DNA of 64,000 nt, from the NCBI GenBank assembly GCA_965207565.1, contig CBDBMQ010000009.1, positions 1 through 64,000 on the forward strand. The letters run 5' to 3'. The notes beneath the pieces are model-generated. The model was not told where the DNA came from. It did no database searches and worked only from the letters and a program-made list of their open reading frames with translations. This document shows, piece after piece, positions 53,423 through 63,508 of this stretch. The first letter of the stretch is position 1, and each line of letters opens with the position of its first letter. The DNA is from Bin80 sp965207565 (GTDB taxonomy: Bacteria > Bacteroidota > Rhodothermia > Rhodothermales > Bin80). A program made the position numbers and the translations under genes.

Positions 53423-54853
53423 ATGTCTACTTTCAGCGCCAGGCCAAACGAAAATCCGGCTCCCAGAGAGCTGGATGAGGCAATTGCCCAGGAAGTGGAG
53501 TTGCGGCTTGAGGAAAATGATTTTGCGGCTGCACTGGATTTACTACAGCAACTGCATCCAGCTGATATCGCCCGACTCGTTACGGAGTTAGGACGCGATC
53601 ATGCGGCCTCTCTAACCCTTGCGCTCCCAACCATAACAGGTGCGAATGTATTGGCAGAGTTGGATGAGGCGTTTTGTGCAGATCTACTCTCGAAGGTTCC
53701 GACTGAGCGCATTACCGTTCTTCTCAATGAGCTGGAATCCGACGATGCAGCGGATGTCCTTAGCAACCTGGATGAGACTGTACGTCAAAGGGTTCTCCGG
53801 GTTTTAGAGGATCGTGAGTCCGTCAAGGGACTTCTTGAATATGGAGAGGAAACAGCAGGTGGCATCATGGCTGCCGAAGTGGTTTCAGCTCTAGCAAGTT
53901 GGACCGTTGCAGAGGCCACGGAAGAAATCCGCCGAAATGCGGAGAATACGCAAGACCTGTATGTGGTTTTCGTAATTGACGAGGAAAAAAAACTGAAAGG
54001 ATTCGTGACGATTCGTCGTCTATTATTATCCCCGTCGGATGCGGTGATTGGTGATGTAATGCGAACAGATATTCGTTACGTGACGGCAGAGGTTGATCAG
54101 GAAGAAGTCGTTAGGATAATGGAAAGGTATGATCTGGTTTCCTTAGCGGTCGTAGACGATGAGCAGCACCTGATTGGGCACGTAACGATTGATGATGCAG
54201 TTGATGTTATTCGTGAGGAGGCCGAAGAAGATTACCTGCGGCTTAGTGGCATCACTGGCGATGAAGATCAAACAGACACCGTATTCAGCATCACCCGCGG
54301 CCGCCTGCCCTGGCTACTGTTAGGTATGATTGGGGCCGTATTTGCGGGGAGCGTTATTGGTGTATACGAAGAAAATATTCGGCGTGCCTCGGTGCTCGCA
54401 GCATTCATTCCTGTCGTGATGGCCATGGCGGGAAATGCTGGCATTCAAAGTTCAGCGATCATTGTTCAGGGATTGGCATCGGGAGAGGTATGGTCGGCCA
54501 ATATGCTTCGGCGCATGGGTAAAGAAGTCTATGTAGCCATAGCCAATGGACTGGCTCTGGCTGCCGTGATGATCGTGGCAGTATTAGTCGTATTTGGCTG
54601 GCTGGCAAGTATGTGGCCATCCGTCGTCATTCAAGCCCCGGATCCTTGGCGTCTGGCCGTAACAGCGGGGTTATCGCTCTTTGTCGTGGTCATTCTAGCA
54701 GCGGTCATTGGGGCAACAATCCCGCTGATGCTGGACCGGATTGGAGTTGATCCGGCCTTGGCTACCGGTCCCTTTATTACCACCAGTAACGATATAATCG
54801 GGCTCTTGGTGTTTTTTATGCTGGCAGCAGTTCTTTACCTGCCGTTCATATGA
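53423..54853 (+). CDS. mgtE: MgtE-family magnesium transporter
   Basis: A 476-residue Mg2+ channel/transporter. It has the three MgtE parts: an N-terminal superhelical domain (DLLQQLHPADIARLVTEL, LSKVPTERITVLLNELES), two CBS domains that sense Mg2+ (about 140-265, including RLLLSPSDAVIGDVM and VDDEQHLIGHVTIDDAVD), and a C-terminal membrane domain of five helices containing PVVMAMAGNAGIQSSAIIVQG, the pore signature. It follows rsmA by four bases. Confidence 0.95.
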   Translation: MSTFSARPNENPAPRELDEAIAQEVELRLEENDFAAALDLLQQLHPADIARLVTELGRDHAASLTLALPTITGANVLAELDEAFCADLLSKVPTERITVLLNELESDDAADVLSNLDETVRQRVLRVLEDRESVKGLLEYGEETAGGIMAAEVVSALASWTVAEATEEIRRNAENTQDLYVVFVIDEEKKLKGFVTIRRLLLSPSDAVIGDVMRTDIRYVTAEVDQEEVVRIMERYDLVSLAVVDDEQHLIGHVTIDDAVDVIREEAEEDYLRLSGITGDEDQTDTVFSITRGRLPWLLLGMIGAVFAGSVIGVYEENIRRASVLAAFIPVVMAMAGNAGIQSSAIIVQGLASGEVWSANMLRRMGKEVYVAIANGLALAAVMIVAVLVVFGWLASMWPSVVIQAPDPWRLAVTAGLSLFVVVILAAVIGATIPLMLDRIGVDPALATGPFITTSNDIIGLLVFFMLAAVLYLPFI

Positions 54854-54936
54854 CCTAGAGTCTTCCTACGCTTTGTAGAATCTGGCTCCTGAGCCTGTTT
54901 CGAATCCGTAGTGCTAAGCGCACGAAGCGGGTGGAA

Positions 54937-55446
54937 TTAACCAAAGATCAATTCCTGAACTCGCTGATCTTTAGCACTCACCTCATCAAGCATCGCTGCT
55001 TTGTAGTCGAGGAAACGCTTTTGAAGCACGACATCCGAAGTGGCAAGGATCTGAACCGCTAGGAGAGCTGCATTTTTTGAGCCGTCAATCGCAAGGGCGG
55101 CTACAGGAATCCCACTCGGCATCTGGACGGTAGCCAAGAGGGCATCAAGCCCCTTGAGCGCACCTGAGTTAATCGGGACACCAAGTACAGGCAGTGGTGT
55201 ATTGGCAGCGAGAACTCCCGCGAGATGGGCTGCTACACCTGCACCGGCAATCAAAACTTTGATTCCACGGGTATGTGCAGTCGTTGCGTATTCATGCGCA
55301 CGATCAGGTGTACGATGAGCGCTCATTACGCGTATTTCGAAGGGGATATCGAATGATTTCAGAATATCTGTTGCCTTACGCATGACGGGAAGATCCGAAT
55401 CACTTCCCATTAAGATTCCTACCAGAGGAGAGGTTACAGAGGACAT
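54937..55446 (-). CDS. purE: N5-carboxyaminoimidazole ribonucleotide mutase
   Basis: The class I PurE of purine synthesis, which moves a carboxyl group on CAIR. The 169-residue length is typical. Seen: GILMGSDSDLPVMRKA (about 10-25, phosphate loop), RVMSAHRTPDR (catalytic His), LIAGAGVAAHLAGVLAA, and LPVLGVPINSGAL. The usual partner purK is absent from the window. It lies just downstream of ftsK with 20 bases between, a loose pairing. Confidence 0.96.
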   Translation of the reverse strand: MSSVTSPLVGILMGSDSDLPVMRKATDILKSFDIPFEIRVMSAHRTPDRAHEYATTAHTRGIKVLIAGAGVAAHLAGVLAANTPLPVLGVPINSGALKGLDALLATVQMPSGIPVAALAIDGSKNAALLAVQILATSDVVLQKRFLDYKAAMLDEVSAKDQRVQELIFG

Positions 55447-55466
55447 GACAATAGTTCAAAAATGGG

Positions 55467-57851
55467 TCAATTACGCAAAAGTTTTTCAAGCGTGACTTCG
55501 TCGGGTACAAGTACTTCACGAGCTTTGCCCCCGGCAAAGGTTCCAACGATTCCAGCCTGTTCGAGTTGATCAACAATACGGGCAGCCCGCGTATAGCCAA
55601 TAGATAACTTGCGTTGAATCAGTGAAACGGAGCCTTGTTGGCTGCGCACAATGATTCTTGCTGCTTCTTCAAAGAGTTCATCCACGCCTCCATTTCTGGA
55701 TGCTTGATCTGAGGAAGGCACAACAGGCTCATCTTCGACTTTCGGCAGTCGATAGGGGCCCGGTCCTGGCTGTTCCTGGATGTAGTGCATGAGACGATCA
55801 ATCTCTTTGACAGAAACAAAGGGGCCTTGCAATCGCAGGATTTTACTGCCTTTCATATACAACATATCCCCATTGCCAACCAACTGCTCCGCCCCGTTTT
55901 GATCAAGGATGGTACGTGCATCAACCTTGGAGGCAACCTGAAATGCAAGCCTTGCGGGAAAGTTTGCCTTTATGAGACCGGTAATCACATCAACAGAAGG
56001 GCGCTGCGTTGCAAGGATCAAGTGGATCCCCACGGCACGGGCCATCTGTGCCAGCCTCGCAATGGGAGCCTCAACATCCTTGCCCGCTGTCATCATGAGA
56101 TCAGCCAACTCATCAATAATAATGACAATGTAGGGGAGGTGTTTATGTCCATCGTTCGCATCAAGCTCTCCTTCGACGAGTCGGATATTATAATCCTTAA
56201 CTCCACGGACTCCAGCTTCTTTCAGGAGGTCATAGCGGATACTCATTTCGCGCTCACAGGCTCGAAGGATATCGAGAGCATCTGCAATTTCAGTAATGAT
56301 CGCTTCAGTTCCATCCTCTGGAATCGCAAGAAAATGTTGCTCAAGATCTTTGTACTGTTGAAGCTCAATCTTTTTTGGGTCCACCATGACAAATTTCAAG
56401 TCAGATGGATCGCATGCATATAAAAGGCCGGTAATCAGGGTATTCAGGCCAACAGATTTTCCAGACCCGGTAGCTCCTGCAATCAAGAGGTGCGGCATTT
56501 TTGCCAAGTCCTCTATAAAAATCTCGCCTTCAATGGTTTTGCCCAGAACAACAGGCAATTCCATCTCTGATTTCTGAAAACGAGTTGTATTCAGCACAGA
56601 CTGGACCCGTACGAGTTCACGGCGGCTATTGGGGATTTCGACGCCCACCGCAGATTTCCCCGGGATAGGGATAATCATCCGAATCCCCTGCGCAGCCATG
56701 ACCATTGCTAGGTCGTCTTCCAGTGCCTTGATTCGGCTCACCTTCACACCTGGTGCAGGGGTAAGTTCATAAAGCGTGACCGTAGGTCCCACTTTAGCAT
56801 TCACAGCAATAATTTCAATCTTGTAGCGGGCAAGTTTTTCAACGAGCTTCGTCTTATTCTCCTCCAGCTCATCGTAATCAATCTCTTGCTCAGTTTGCAA
56901 AGGTGCATCCAGAAGATCGAAATGGGGGAATTTATACTTGTGTCCCCCCTCTATTTTTGTGCGTCGAGGCCGGGAACTACGTCCTGTCTGCTCTGTGATC
57001 TGCCCGGTAACACTCAGTTCTAGTTCGGACGTCTCTTCTACAGATAGTTGTTGCGGTGTGGCATTGGAATCTTCGACGGACTCCGAGGCACTCTGTTCAT
57101 CGTCTGGAGGAGATTCAGTTGAGGGTTGGAGTTTTCTATCCAGATTCTCCCAAGTGGATTGCAGGCGAGTTTTTTCAGGTTTCCCGGTCTTTGGTGTCGT
57201 CGTATCTTTTTGTCTGGGCTCACGAATGGTTTTCCAAAGTTGCTCCACGCGATCCAGCCAGTGCTGAATATCCTGGTCAATCACCAGTAGCAGTCCAATG
57301 AGCAAGAAGGCACCGAGAATGATCCATGATCCCAGCCAGCCCAGAACACTGTTCAGCCATGAGGCTGCCAAATGGCCATATTGACCTGCCCATATTGCTA
57401 ACCCAAGGTTCGGATCTGATAGATGGATACGTCCAAGCAGGGTGCTCAGAAGACCGACAATCCAAATCAAATGTATGGTCGAAAGCACGAGACCTCGCAG
57501 GGGGCGTTTCCTCAGGATCATATAGCCATAGAGGAACATGTGGAAAATCAGCAGCAGAGAGACGTATCCAAAGAACGAGGGAACGATCACATATGCAAGC
57601 CATGCGCCAATCGGGCCGACAGCGTTATTGAGGTTTATCGTTTCGACAGGAAAAAGTAACTCAAAGAATGACCTGCCCTGAATCAGGGTATCATCTGATG
57701 CTGAATAGGTAACCCCACTGGCTCCAAGGAGGATTCCCAATAGTAGAATGAGTATACCTAGAACCTCTTTTCCGCGTCCAGTGCGAGGACTGGCTTTAGG
57801 TTTAGGCGGAGCTGCATCACTTCGTCTCCGGTTGGTTTTAGGAGTAGCCAT
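55467..57851 (-). CDS. ftsK: FtsK/SpoIIIE DNA translocase
   Basis: A 794-residue DNA motor that clears chromosome ends during division. Four or five N-terminal membrane helices (about 28-48, 80-108, 118-138, 165-190) are followed by an acidic linker (about 215-300), the motor domain with Walker A GATGSGKSVGLN (about 463-474), Walker B region YIVIIIDELADLMM, and LILATQRPSVDVITG. The C-terminal gamma winged-helix domain (FEEAARIIVRSQQGSVSLIQ, IDQLEQAGIV-type) reads the KOPS-type polarity signals. The gene is upstream of purE on the same strand. Confidence 0.95.
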   Translation of the reverse strand: MATPKTNRRRSDAAPPKPKASPRTGRGKEVLGILILLLGILLGASGVTYSASDDTLIQGRSFFELLFPVETINLNNAVGPIGAWLAYVIVPSFFGYVSLLLIFHMFLYGYMILRKRPLRGLVLSTIHLIWIVGLLSTLLGRIHLSDPNLGLAIWAGQYGHLAASWLNSVLGWLGSWIILGAFLLIGLLLVIDQDIQHWLDRVEQLWKTIREPRQKDTTTPKTGKPEKTRLQSTWENLDRKLQPSTESPPDDEQSASESVEDSNATPQQLSVEETSELELSVTGQITEQTGRSSRPRRTKIEGGHKYKFPHFDLLDAPLQTEQEIDYDELEENKTKLVEKLARYKIEIIAVNAKVGPTVTLYELTPAPGVKVSRIKALEDDLAMVMAAQGIRMIIPIPGKSAVGVEIPNSRRELVRVQSVLNTTRFQKSEMELPVVLGKTIEGEIFIEDLAKMPHLLIAGATGSGKSVGLNTLITGLLYACDPSDLKFVMVDPKKIELQQYKDLEQHFLAIPEDGTEAIITEIADALDILRACEREMSIRYDLLKEAGVRGVKDYNIRLVEGELDANDGHKHLPYIVIIIDELADLMMTAGKDVEAPIARLAQMARAVGIHLILATQRPSVDVITGLIKANFPARLAFQVASKVDARTILDQNGAEQLVGNGDMLYMKGSKILRLQGPFVSVKEIDRLMHYIQEQPGPGPYRLPKVEDEPVVPSSDQASRNGGVDELFEEAARIIVRSQQGSVSLIQRKLSIGYTRAARIVDQLEQAGIVGTFAGGKAREVLVPDEVTLEKLLRN

Positions 57852-58041
57852 TAAAGAGCAGCAGGGTGATTCATTGGGTCAGACAATTGCGCTAAAATAG
57901 GGATTTATTGCTGGAAGATGACCATAGCGGGCGAAATATATCTGGGTAGATTGTACGTTCCTTTCTATTTGAATCAACAAATTCATGCATCCCTGTTCGA
58001 GCGTTTGTAAAGACTCTACGGAGTGCGGATATACGTTCTAG

Positions 58042-59151
58042 TTACGTTGGCCTACGGTAAAAAGGGAATCGATGTACGGATGCGGATAATGTTCGAGATC
58101 GAACACGAATCCCTAACTCATGACCAGGTGTCGTGAATGCAGGGGTATTTTGCACATACGCGAACGCGATGCCACAGCCGAGAGTAGGGGATAGAGATCC
58201 ACTGGTTACTGCACCGATCGGTTCACCGGATGCGGTGACAACCGGATAACCTGGCCGAGGGATCCCTCGTTCGTTCATGAGGAGTCCTATCAGCTTGCGT
58301 TCGGGGCCGTTGGCCTTGATCTCCCTCAGCGCCCCTTGTCCGATAAACTTCTCTTTGTCGAGTTTGGTGACCCAACCCAGTTGCGCCTCGTAGGGGTTGA
58401 TCGTTTCAGACAGATCATTCCCGTAGAGACAGAATCCCGCCTCCATTCGAAGTGTATCCCGAGCTCCAAGCCCCGCCGGATAGAGGTCGTAATCTTTACC
58501 TGCGTTCATGACCGCATCCCAGAGCGTGCAGGCATTTTCGGATTCCACATAAAATTCAAGGCCGGTATCTCCAGTATAACCTGTGCGGGAGATAATCACC
58601 TTGTTGAATCCCATAAAATCTCCTGGGGAAGGCTTTAGGAAGTGATAGCTTTGCAACTGTAGGATCTCGTCTCCAATAAGTTTGGTCGCTATGTCTAAAG
58701 AGCTGGGTCCCTGCAGTGCCAACAGAGCCATTTGCTCAGACACATCATACAGGTCTGCTTTCATGGGGTTGTTTGCCTGCATCCATTCGAAATCCTTTGC
58801 TGTATTGGCGGCATTGACCACGAGCATAAATGCTTCCACATTCACTCTGTACACGAGAAGATCATCAAGGATACCACCAGCTTCGTTGCACATCAAAGTG
58901 TAGACGGCCTGTCCGATGTCAGTCTGGGAAATATCATTGGTGACCAGTTGCTGTACGAACGCCTTCGCATTTGGCCCCATGGCAAAGATTTCGCCCATAT
59001 GGCTTACATCGAAAAGCCCTGCAGACTCCCGAACTGCCATATGCTCTTGCAAAATACTGGTGTATTGCAGCGGCATATGGTAACCTGCAAAATCAACCAT
59101 ACGTGCTCCTAGGGCAATATGGGTTTCATTGAGTGGAGTGGTCAGAATCAT
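58042..59151 (-). CDS. gcvT: Glycine cleavage system T protein (aminomethyltransferase)
   Basis: It transfers the one-carbon unit from lipoyl-bound aminomethyl to tetrahydrofolate. The 369-residue protein has HIALGARMVDFAGYHMPLQY at its start, the folate site FDVSHMGEIFA, MLVVNAANTAKDFEWM, and GLGARDTLRMEAGFCLYGND, with the C-terminal TSGSLSPTLGCGIAFAYV. The H and P proteins are not in the window; Lpd, the L protein, is at 8.5 kb. The gene lies nine bases downstream of the tyrA gene. Confidence 0.96.
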   Translation of the reverse strand: MILTTPLNETHIALGARMVDFAGYHMPLQYTSILQEHMAVRESAGLFDVSHMGEIFAMGPNAKAFVQQLVTNDISQTDIGQAVYTLMCNEAGGILDDLLVYRVNVEAFMLVVNAANTAKDFEWMQANNPMKADLYDVSEQMALLALQGPSSLDIATKLIGDEILQLQSYHFLKPSPGDFMGFNKVIISRTGYTGDTGLEFYVESENACTLWDAVMNAGKDYDLYPAGLGARDTLRMEAGFCLYGNDLSETINPYEAQLGWVTKLDKEKFIGQGALREIKANGPERKLIGLLMNERGIPRPGYPVVTASGEPIGAVTSGSLSPTLGCGIAFAYVQNTPAFTTPGHELGIRVRSRTLSASVHRFPFYRRPT

Positions 59152-59160
59152 GGATATTGA

Positions 59161-60261
59161 TTATTGAAGTCTGTGAGCCCTACATCCTTGCGCCTTTAAT
59201 GCAACTACGGCAGCATCGGCTGTGTGCTCATCCTCCAGGCTGATTCTAAATGCTCCCCCCGATCCTTCACGAATCTTGAGCAACTCAATGTCCTTGATGC
59301 TGATTCCCTGGCTAAATAGCGTTCCTGTGATGTGCGCCAAGACACCTGGCTGATCTTTTGCATACACAAAAACATCACTCAGGGGGCGCAAAAACCCTTT
59401 GGAGTCCCGTGGTATTTCTTCCCGTACTGCACGTGCTTTTTCAAAGATCGGCTCCAATTCCTGGACGTTTCCTCCCTCACGGAGTCGTTCCTGGATATAG
59501 GTCAACGTATGGATCATCGAATCCAGGGCCAGGTCTACATCTGGCCGATTTGCCTCAAGTACCGCGGACCACATTCTGAACGGAGAAGATGCAATCCGTG
59601 TCATATCCCTGAATCCACCAGCGGCTAGCTGGAGTGTGATCGGATTCGTTTGGTTTTGATCTGCTGCAATATTTACCAGGGCAGTGGCAAGCAGTTGTGG
59701 CAGGTGACTGACACAAGCCACGATGCGATCATGCTGGTGTGCATCCAGCGTTAATACTCGGGCTCCCGTACCTTCGACCAAACCGGTAAGGACGGGGTAG
59801 TGTTTTGAATTCTCCATCCCATTTGGGCAAAGGATATAGAGTGCATTTTCAAAGAGGAACGCATCTGCTCCATCCAGCCCGCTTCGCTCCGACCCGGTCA
59901 TTGGATGGCCTCCAATAAAGCAGACATCCTCGGGCAGAAGGGTGTTTGCCTGGTTGATGACCGGCTGCTTCACAGAGCCTACATCCGTCACAAACGTGTT
60001 GGGTTTCAGGTGTGGGGCGATGGACCTCATCACCGGTGCCATTGCATCCAGTGGTACGGCCAGAAATACGGCATCCGCTTCGCACACGGCATCGCTCAGC
60101 GATGTAGGTGCATGGTGGATCAATCCTCGTTGAATCGCTTGTTTGAGGACATCTGGTCTGTCATAGCCAGTGACGTGCAACCCGGGTAATCGCTCCTTCC
60201 AAGCCAGAGCAAGCGATCCGCCAATCACGCCGATGCCAATGATGGCAACGCGTTCAACCAT
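59161..60261 (-). CDS. tyrA: Prephenate dehydrogenase with C-terminal ACT domain
   Basis: It makes 4-hydroxyphenylpyruvate for tyrosine synthesis. The 366-residue protein has an N-terminal NAD fold (IIGIGVIGGSLALAWKERL, about 7-25), the catalytic region DVGSVKQPV and FIGGHPMTGSERSG (His in G-G-H-P), and a C-terminal ACT domain (VFVYAKDQPGVLAHITGTLF, about 294-313), the usual place for tyrosine feedback inhibition. It sits between clpC and gcvT on one strand, with 9 and 15 base gaps, so a clpC-tyrA-gcvT transcript is likely. Confidence 0.93.
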   Translation of the reverse strand: MVERVAIIGIGVIGGSLALAWKERLPGLHVTGYDRPDVLKQAIQRGLIHHAPTSLSDAVCEADAVFLAVPLDAMAPVMRSIAPHLKPNTFVTDVGSVKQPVINQANTLLPEDVCFIGGHPMTGSERSGLDGADAFLFENALYILCPNGMENSKHYPVLTGLVEGTGARVLTLDAHQHDRIVACVSHLPQLLATALVNIAADQNQTNPITLQLAAGGFRDMTRIASSPFRMWSAVLEANRPDVDLALDSMIHTLTYIQERLREGGNVQELEPIFEKARAVREEIPRDSKGFLRPLSDVFVYAKDQPGVLAHITGTLFSQGISIKDIELLKIREGSGGAFRISLEDEHTADAAVVALKAQGCRAHRLQ

Positions 60262-60276
60262 TCAATATCCAGGACC

Positions 60277-62838
60277 CTATTTGGCTGCTCCTTCTATTTG
60301 AGTCTGTTCCGTTTCTGAGGCAGCGGCCTTTTTCTTTTTCGAAACTTTCTTTTTCGAAATTTTCAGGGAAAGGTCGTTCGCATCAGAAGAGTGGCTCACG
60401 ACAATCTGATCCCCTTCCCCGAGCCCTTTACTCAGGATGGCTTCTGCCAGCGGATCTTCCAAGTACTGCTGTAATGCACGCTTAAGCGGTCGGGCACCGA
60501 ACTTGATATCATAGCCCCAATCCACTAGGAAGTTCTTGGCCGAGTCCTTCACATCAATGGTAATACCAAGCCCCCTTGCCCGGTCAAGAAGTTCTTCTGA
60601 AAGCAGGTCAATGATCTGGTGAATATGGGACTTCTCCAGGGAATGGAAAACGATTACATCGTCAACCCGGTTCAAAAACTCTGGATTGAACACATCTTTC
60701 AACTCGGTCTCGACCTTCGCTTTCATTGTCTTGTAGTCAAAGGCCTCATTACTCTGAGAGAATCCCAATCCAGAATTGGCATTCCGAATCCCCCGTGCAC
60801 CGATATTGCTGGTCATAATGATTACGGTATTCCGGAAGTCAATCCGGCGACCGCTTCCATCCGTCAGAATCCCATCGTCAAGTACCTGTAAAAGAATATT
60901 GAACACATCTGGATGTGCTTTTTCAATCTCGTCCAGAAGAACGACGGAGAACGGTTTACGGCGGACTTTTTCGGTCAGTTGTCCCCCTTCGTCGTAACCA
61001 ACATATCCAGGGGGAGCACCGACTAATCGGCTCACAGAAAATTTCTCCATGTACTCGCTCATGTCAACGCGAACCAGCGAATCAATACTGTCAAACAGGT
61101 ACTCGGTGAGTACTTTTGCCAATTCCGTTTTTCCAACGCCGGTAGGCCCAAGGAAGATAAAGGACCCAATCGGCCGGCTGGGATCTTTCAGTCCAGCACG
61201 TGTACGGCGGATAGCTCTTGAGAGCTTTCCAATGGGCTCATCCTGCCCAATCACGCGTGCCCGAAGCGCAGCCTCCATCCCGAGCAATTTTTTCTGCTCC
61301 GGCTTGGTCATTCGTTCGAGTGGGATGCCGGTCATCATGGACACCGTGGTCGTGATATCTTCAACGGTAACGGCGTGGCGCATATCTTCCGATTGACTTT
61401 TCCACTCCTGCTTTGCTTTGTCAAGCTGTTCTCGGAGCTTTTCCTCAATGTCTCTCAACCGGGCGGCTTCCTCAAACTTTTGCCGCTTCACGACCGCATT
61501 TTTTTTATTCCGTGTTTCTTCAATCTCCGTCTCAAGCTGAATAATATTTTCGGGCACATGAATATTTCCCAGGTGGACACGTGCACCGGCTTCATCAATA
61601 ATATCAATGGCTTTGTCGGGAAGATGGCGATCCGTAATGTAGCGTTCTGAGAGGGTTACCGCCAGATCAACGGCGTCTTCTTCATAGATGACGCCGTGAT
61701 GATCTTCATAGCGATCTTTGGTCTGGAGTAGGATTTCAAGGGTTTCCTCCGGTGTAGTGGGATCCACCACAATTTTTTGAAATCGTCGATCCAGGGCCCC
61801 GTCCTTTTCGATATGTTGTCGGTACTCATCCAATGTCGTCGCCCCGATACATTGCAGTTCTCCGCGGGCCAGAGCGGGCTTGAACATATTGGATGCATCA
61901 AGGGAGCCGGATGCACTTCCAGCCCCCACAATCGTGTGGATCTCATCAATAAAGAGAACCACTTCCGGGGATTTTTCCAGTTCGTTCATCACCGCCTTGA
62001 GGCGTTCTTCAAACTGGCCACGATACTTGGTCCCTGCGACTAGGGAGGCAATATCAAGGGTCACGATACGTTTTTCGTGAAGTACACGAGAAACCTTACG
62101 CTGGATAATCCGCATGGCCAGTCCTTCGGCAATAGCTGTTTTTCCGACACCGGGCTCGCCAATCAAGACGGGATTATTTTTTTTGCGGCGGCTAAGTACT
62201 TGGGCCACACGTTCAATCTCTTTGTGGCGACCAATCACAGGATCTAGTTGTCCCTTGTCCGCTAAGCGGGTCAGGTCACGCCCAAAATTGTCCAGCACAG
62301 GAGTTTTTGTTTTTTCCTGCGGTTGTCCTTGTCGACTACGGCTGCCTGCGACCCGGCCTTTGCGGGGATTATTCTTACTTGTGGGAGTTGGTCTTCCAGT
62401 GAGGATGGTATCCAACTCGGCCCGCATAGACTCGTAGGTGACCGAGAATGAATCACGCAGAATCTGGGCAGCAATGTTATCGTCATCCCGGAGCAAGCTC
62501 AATAACAGGTGCTCCGTGCCAATCACATCCGATTTATAAAGCTTTGCTTCCAGGTAGGTGATGCGAAGAACCTTTTCTGCCTGCTTTGTCAGCGGAAGGT
62601 TTCCGATGGTGAGTGTACCCCCACCGGCACGTACGGTGGTCTCAATCACTTTTTTGAGTTTCTGCAGGTTGCAGCCAAGGTTGCGAAGAACACGGACGGC
62701 TACTCCCTCTCCTTCACGCACAATGCCAAGTAACAGATGCTCGGTTCCTATATAGTCATGGCCAAGTCGGATAGCCTCATCACGGCTGTATGAGATCACA
62801 TCGCGTACACGATTGGAAAAATTGCTATGGCTATCCAT
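60277..62838 (-). CDS. clpC: ClpC AAA+ unfoldase
   Basis: A Clp/Hsp100 chaperone that feeds unfolded proteins to ClpP. About 853 residues from MDSHSNFSNRVRDVISYSRD. The frame runs 14 codons further upstream, overlapping the A-type carrier gene, and is not used here. It has two N-terminal Clp repeats (GTEHLLLGIVREGEG and GTEHLLLSLLRDDDN), a first AAA with GEPGVGKTAIAEG, a UVR-like middle coiled coil (KKNAVVKRQKFEEAARLRD), and a second AAA with GPTGVGKTELAK. It ends in a lysine-rich tail (KKVSKKKKAAASETEQ) unlike standard ClpC. Confidence 0.95.
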   Translation of the reverse strand: MDSHSNFSNRVRDVISYSRDEAIRLGHDYIGTEHLLLGIVREGEGVAVRVLRNLGCNLQKLKKVIETTVRAGGGTLTIGNLPLTKQAEKVLRITYLEAKLYKSDVIGTEHLLLSLLRDDDNIAAQILRDSFSVTYESMRAELDTILTGRPTPTSKNNPRKGRVAGSRSRQGQPQEKTKTPVLDNFGRDLTRLADKGQLDPVIGRHKEIERVAQVLSRRKKNNPVLIGEPGVGKTAIAEGLAMRIIQRKVSRVLHEKRIVTLDIASLVAGTKYRGQFEERLKAVMNELEKSPEVVLFIDEIHTIVGAGSASGSLDASNMFKPALARGELQCIGATTLDEYRQHIEKDGALDRRFQKIVVDPTTPEETLEILLQTKDRYEDHHGVIYEEDAVDLAVTLSERYITDRHLPDKAIDIIDEAGARVHLGNIHVPENIIQLETEIEETRNKKNAVVKRQKFEEAARLRDIEEKLREQLDKAKQEWKSQSEDMRHAVTVEDITTTVSMMTGIPLERMTKPEQKKLLGMEAALRARVIGQDEPIGKLSRAIRRTRAGLKDPSRPIGSFIFLGPTGVGKTELAKVLTEYLFDSIDSLVRVDMSEYMEKFSVSRLVGAPPGYVGYDEGGQLTEKVRRKPFSVVLLDEIEKAHPDVFNILLQVLDDGILTDGSGRRIDFRNTVIIMTSNIGARGIRNANSGLGFSQSNEAFDYKTMKAKVETELKDVFNPEFLNRVDDVIVFHSLEKSHIHQIIDLLSEELLDRARGLGITIDVKDSAKNFLVDWGYDIKFGARPLKRALQQYLEDPLAEAILSKGLGEGDQIVVSHSSDANDLSLKISKKKVSKKKKAAASETEQTQIEGAAK

Positions 62839-62849
62839 AGGTGACGGCT

Positions 62850-63191
62850 TTAGGCTGCAAAGCTTGACCCGCAGCCACATGTTTGTGTGGCATTCGGATT
62901 TTCGAATATAAAGCCTCGTGCATCAAGGCCTGCATGATAGTCAATCGTTGTTCCCAAAAGATACAGTCCCTGTCGCTTATCAATGTACAGCATAATCCCA
63001 TCAGTATTAAAGGTCAGGTCATGTTCGCGCAGTTTGTCAAATCCCAAGATATAGCTCATTCCGCTACATCCACCGCCGCGAACCCCAACCCGGAGTCCGT
63101 ATCCCTCGGGGATCGTCTTATCGGTCAAAATCTTACGTACCTCCTCGGAAGCACGCGGACTTAAGGTCACCGGAACTGCGGGTGCATCCAT
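62850..63191 (-). CDS. A-type iron-sulfur carrier (IscA/ErpA/SufA family)
   Basis: It carries and delivers Fe-S clusters to target proteins. About 113 residues from MDAPAVPVTLSPRASEEVRK; the frame extends 16 codons more upstream. The three cluster cysteines are in GVRGGGCSGMSY and QTCGCGSSF (C-G-C-G), the family pattern. It lies 12 bases upstream of clpC on the same strand. The other Fe-S assembly genes are elsewhere. Confidence 0.93.
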   Translation of the reverse strand: MDAPAVPVTLSPRASEEVRKILTDKTIPEGYGLRVGVRGGGCSGMSYILGFDKLREHDLTFNTDGIMLYIDKRQGLYLLGTTIDYHAGLDARGFIFENPNATQTCGCGSSFAA

Positions 63192-63272
63192 GGTTGAGTC
63201 ATTTTGATGGGCAACACCACCTATACCCCGGCTGTGCAAGCCGGTTCCGTTTTAGGGAGTAATTTTTGGGAA

Positions 63273-63461
63273 TTATAACCCAAACTGTAACCCGGTATCG
63301 GATTTATCCTCTGTCGGTGGAGCCAATTTTTTCGGACTCATCAGTTTCAGAACCGCTTCCCGCATCGTGATTCCGCCGTAGCGCGGGTTCGCACAAGGCT
63401 CGTCCAGTAACTCGTCTACTCGGTGCTTTTTGAGTTGCTGGGATTTGTCACGGTCAGTCAT
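63273..63461 (-). CDS. Hypothetical small protein
   Basis: A possible 62-residue charged protein (KSQQLKKHRVDELLDEPC, ITMREAVLKLMSPKK). No family, signal or membrane helix was recognised. It follows the methyltransferase/HNH gene by 47 bases on the same strand. The even mix of charged and hydrophobic residues favours a real but unknown protein, and the size leaves doubt. Confidence 0.4.
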   Translation of the reverse strand: MTDRDKSQQLKKHRVDELLDEPCANPRYGGITMREAVLKLMSPKKLAPPTEDKSDTGLQFGL

Positions 63462-63508
63462 TGGTCTTTTTTCTTGAATGCTTCGCTTTAATCTCGTCTT
63501 TCATATCA

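Noticed and set aside
54854..54936. GGCTCCTGAGCC hairpin between mgtE and purE as a terminator.
   Set aside because: Its loop would have only two bases and no T-run follows, so I do not call a terminator.
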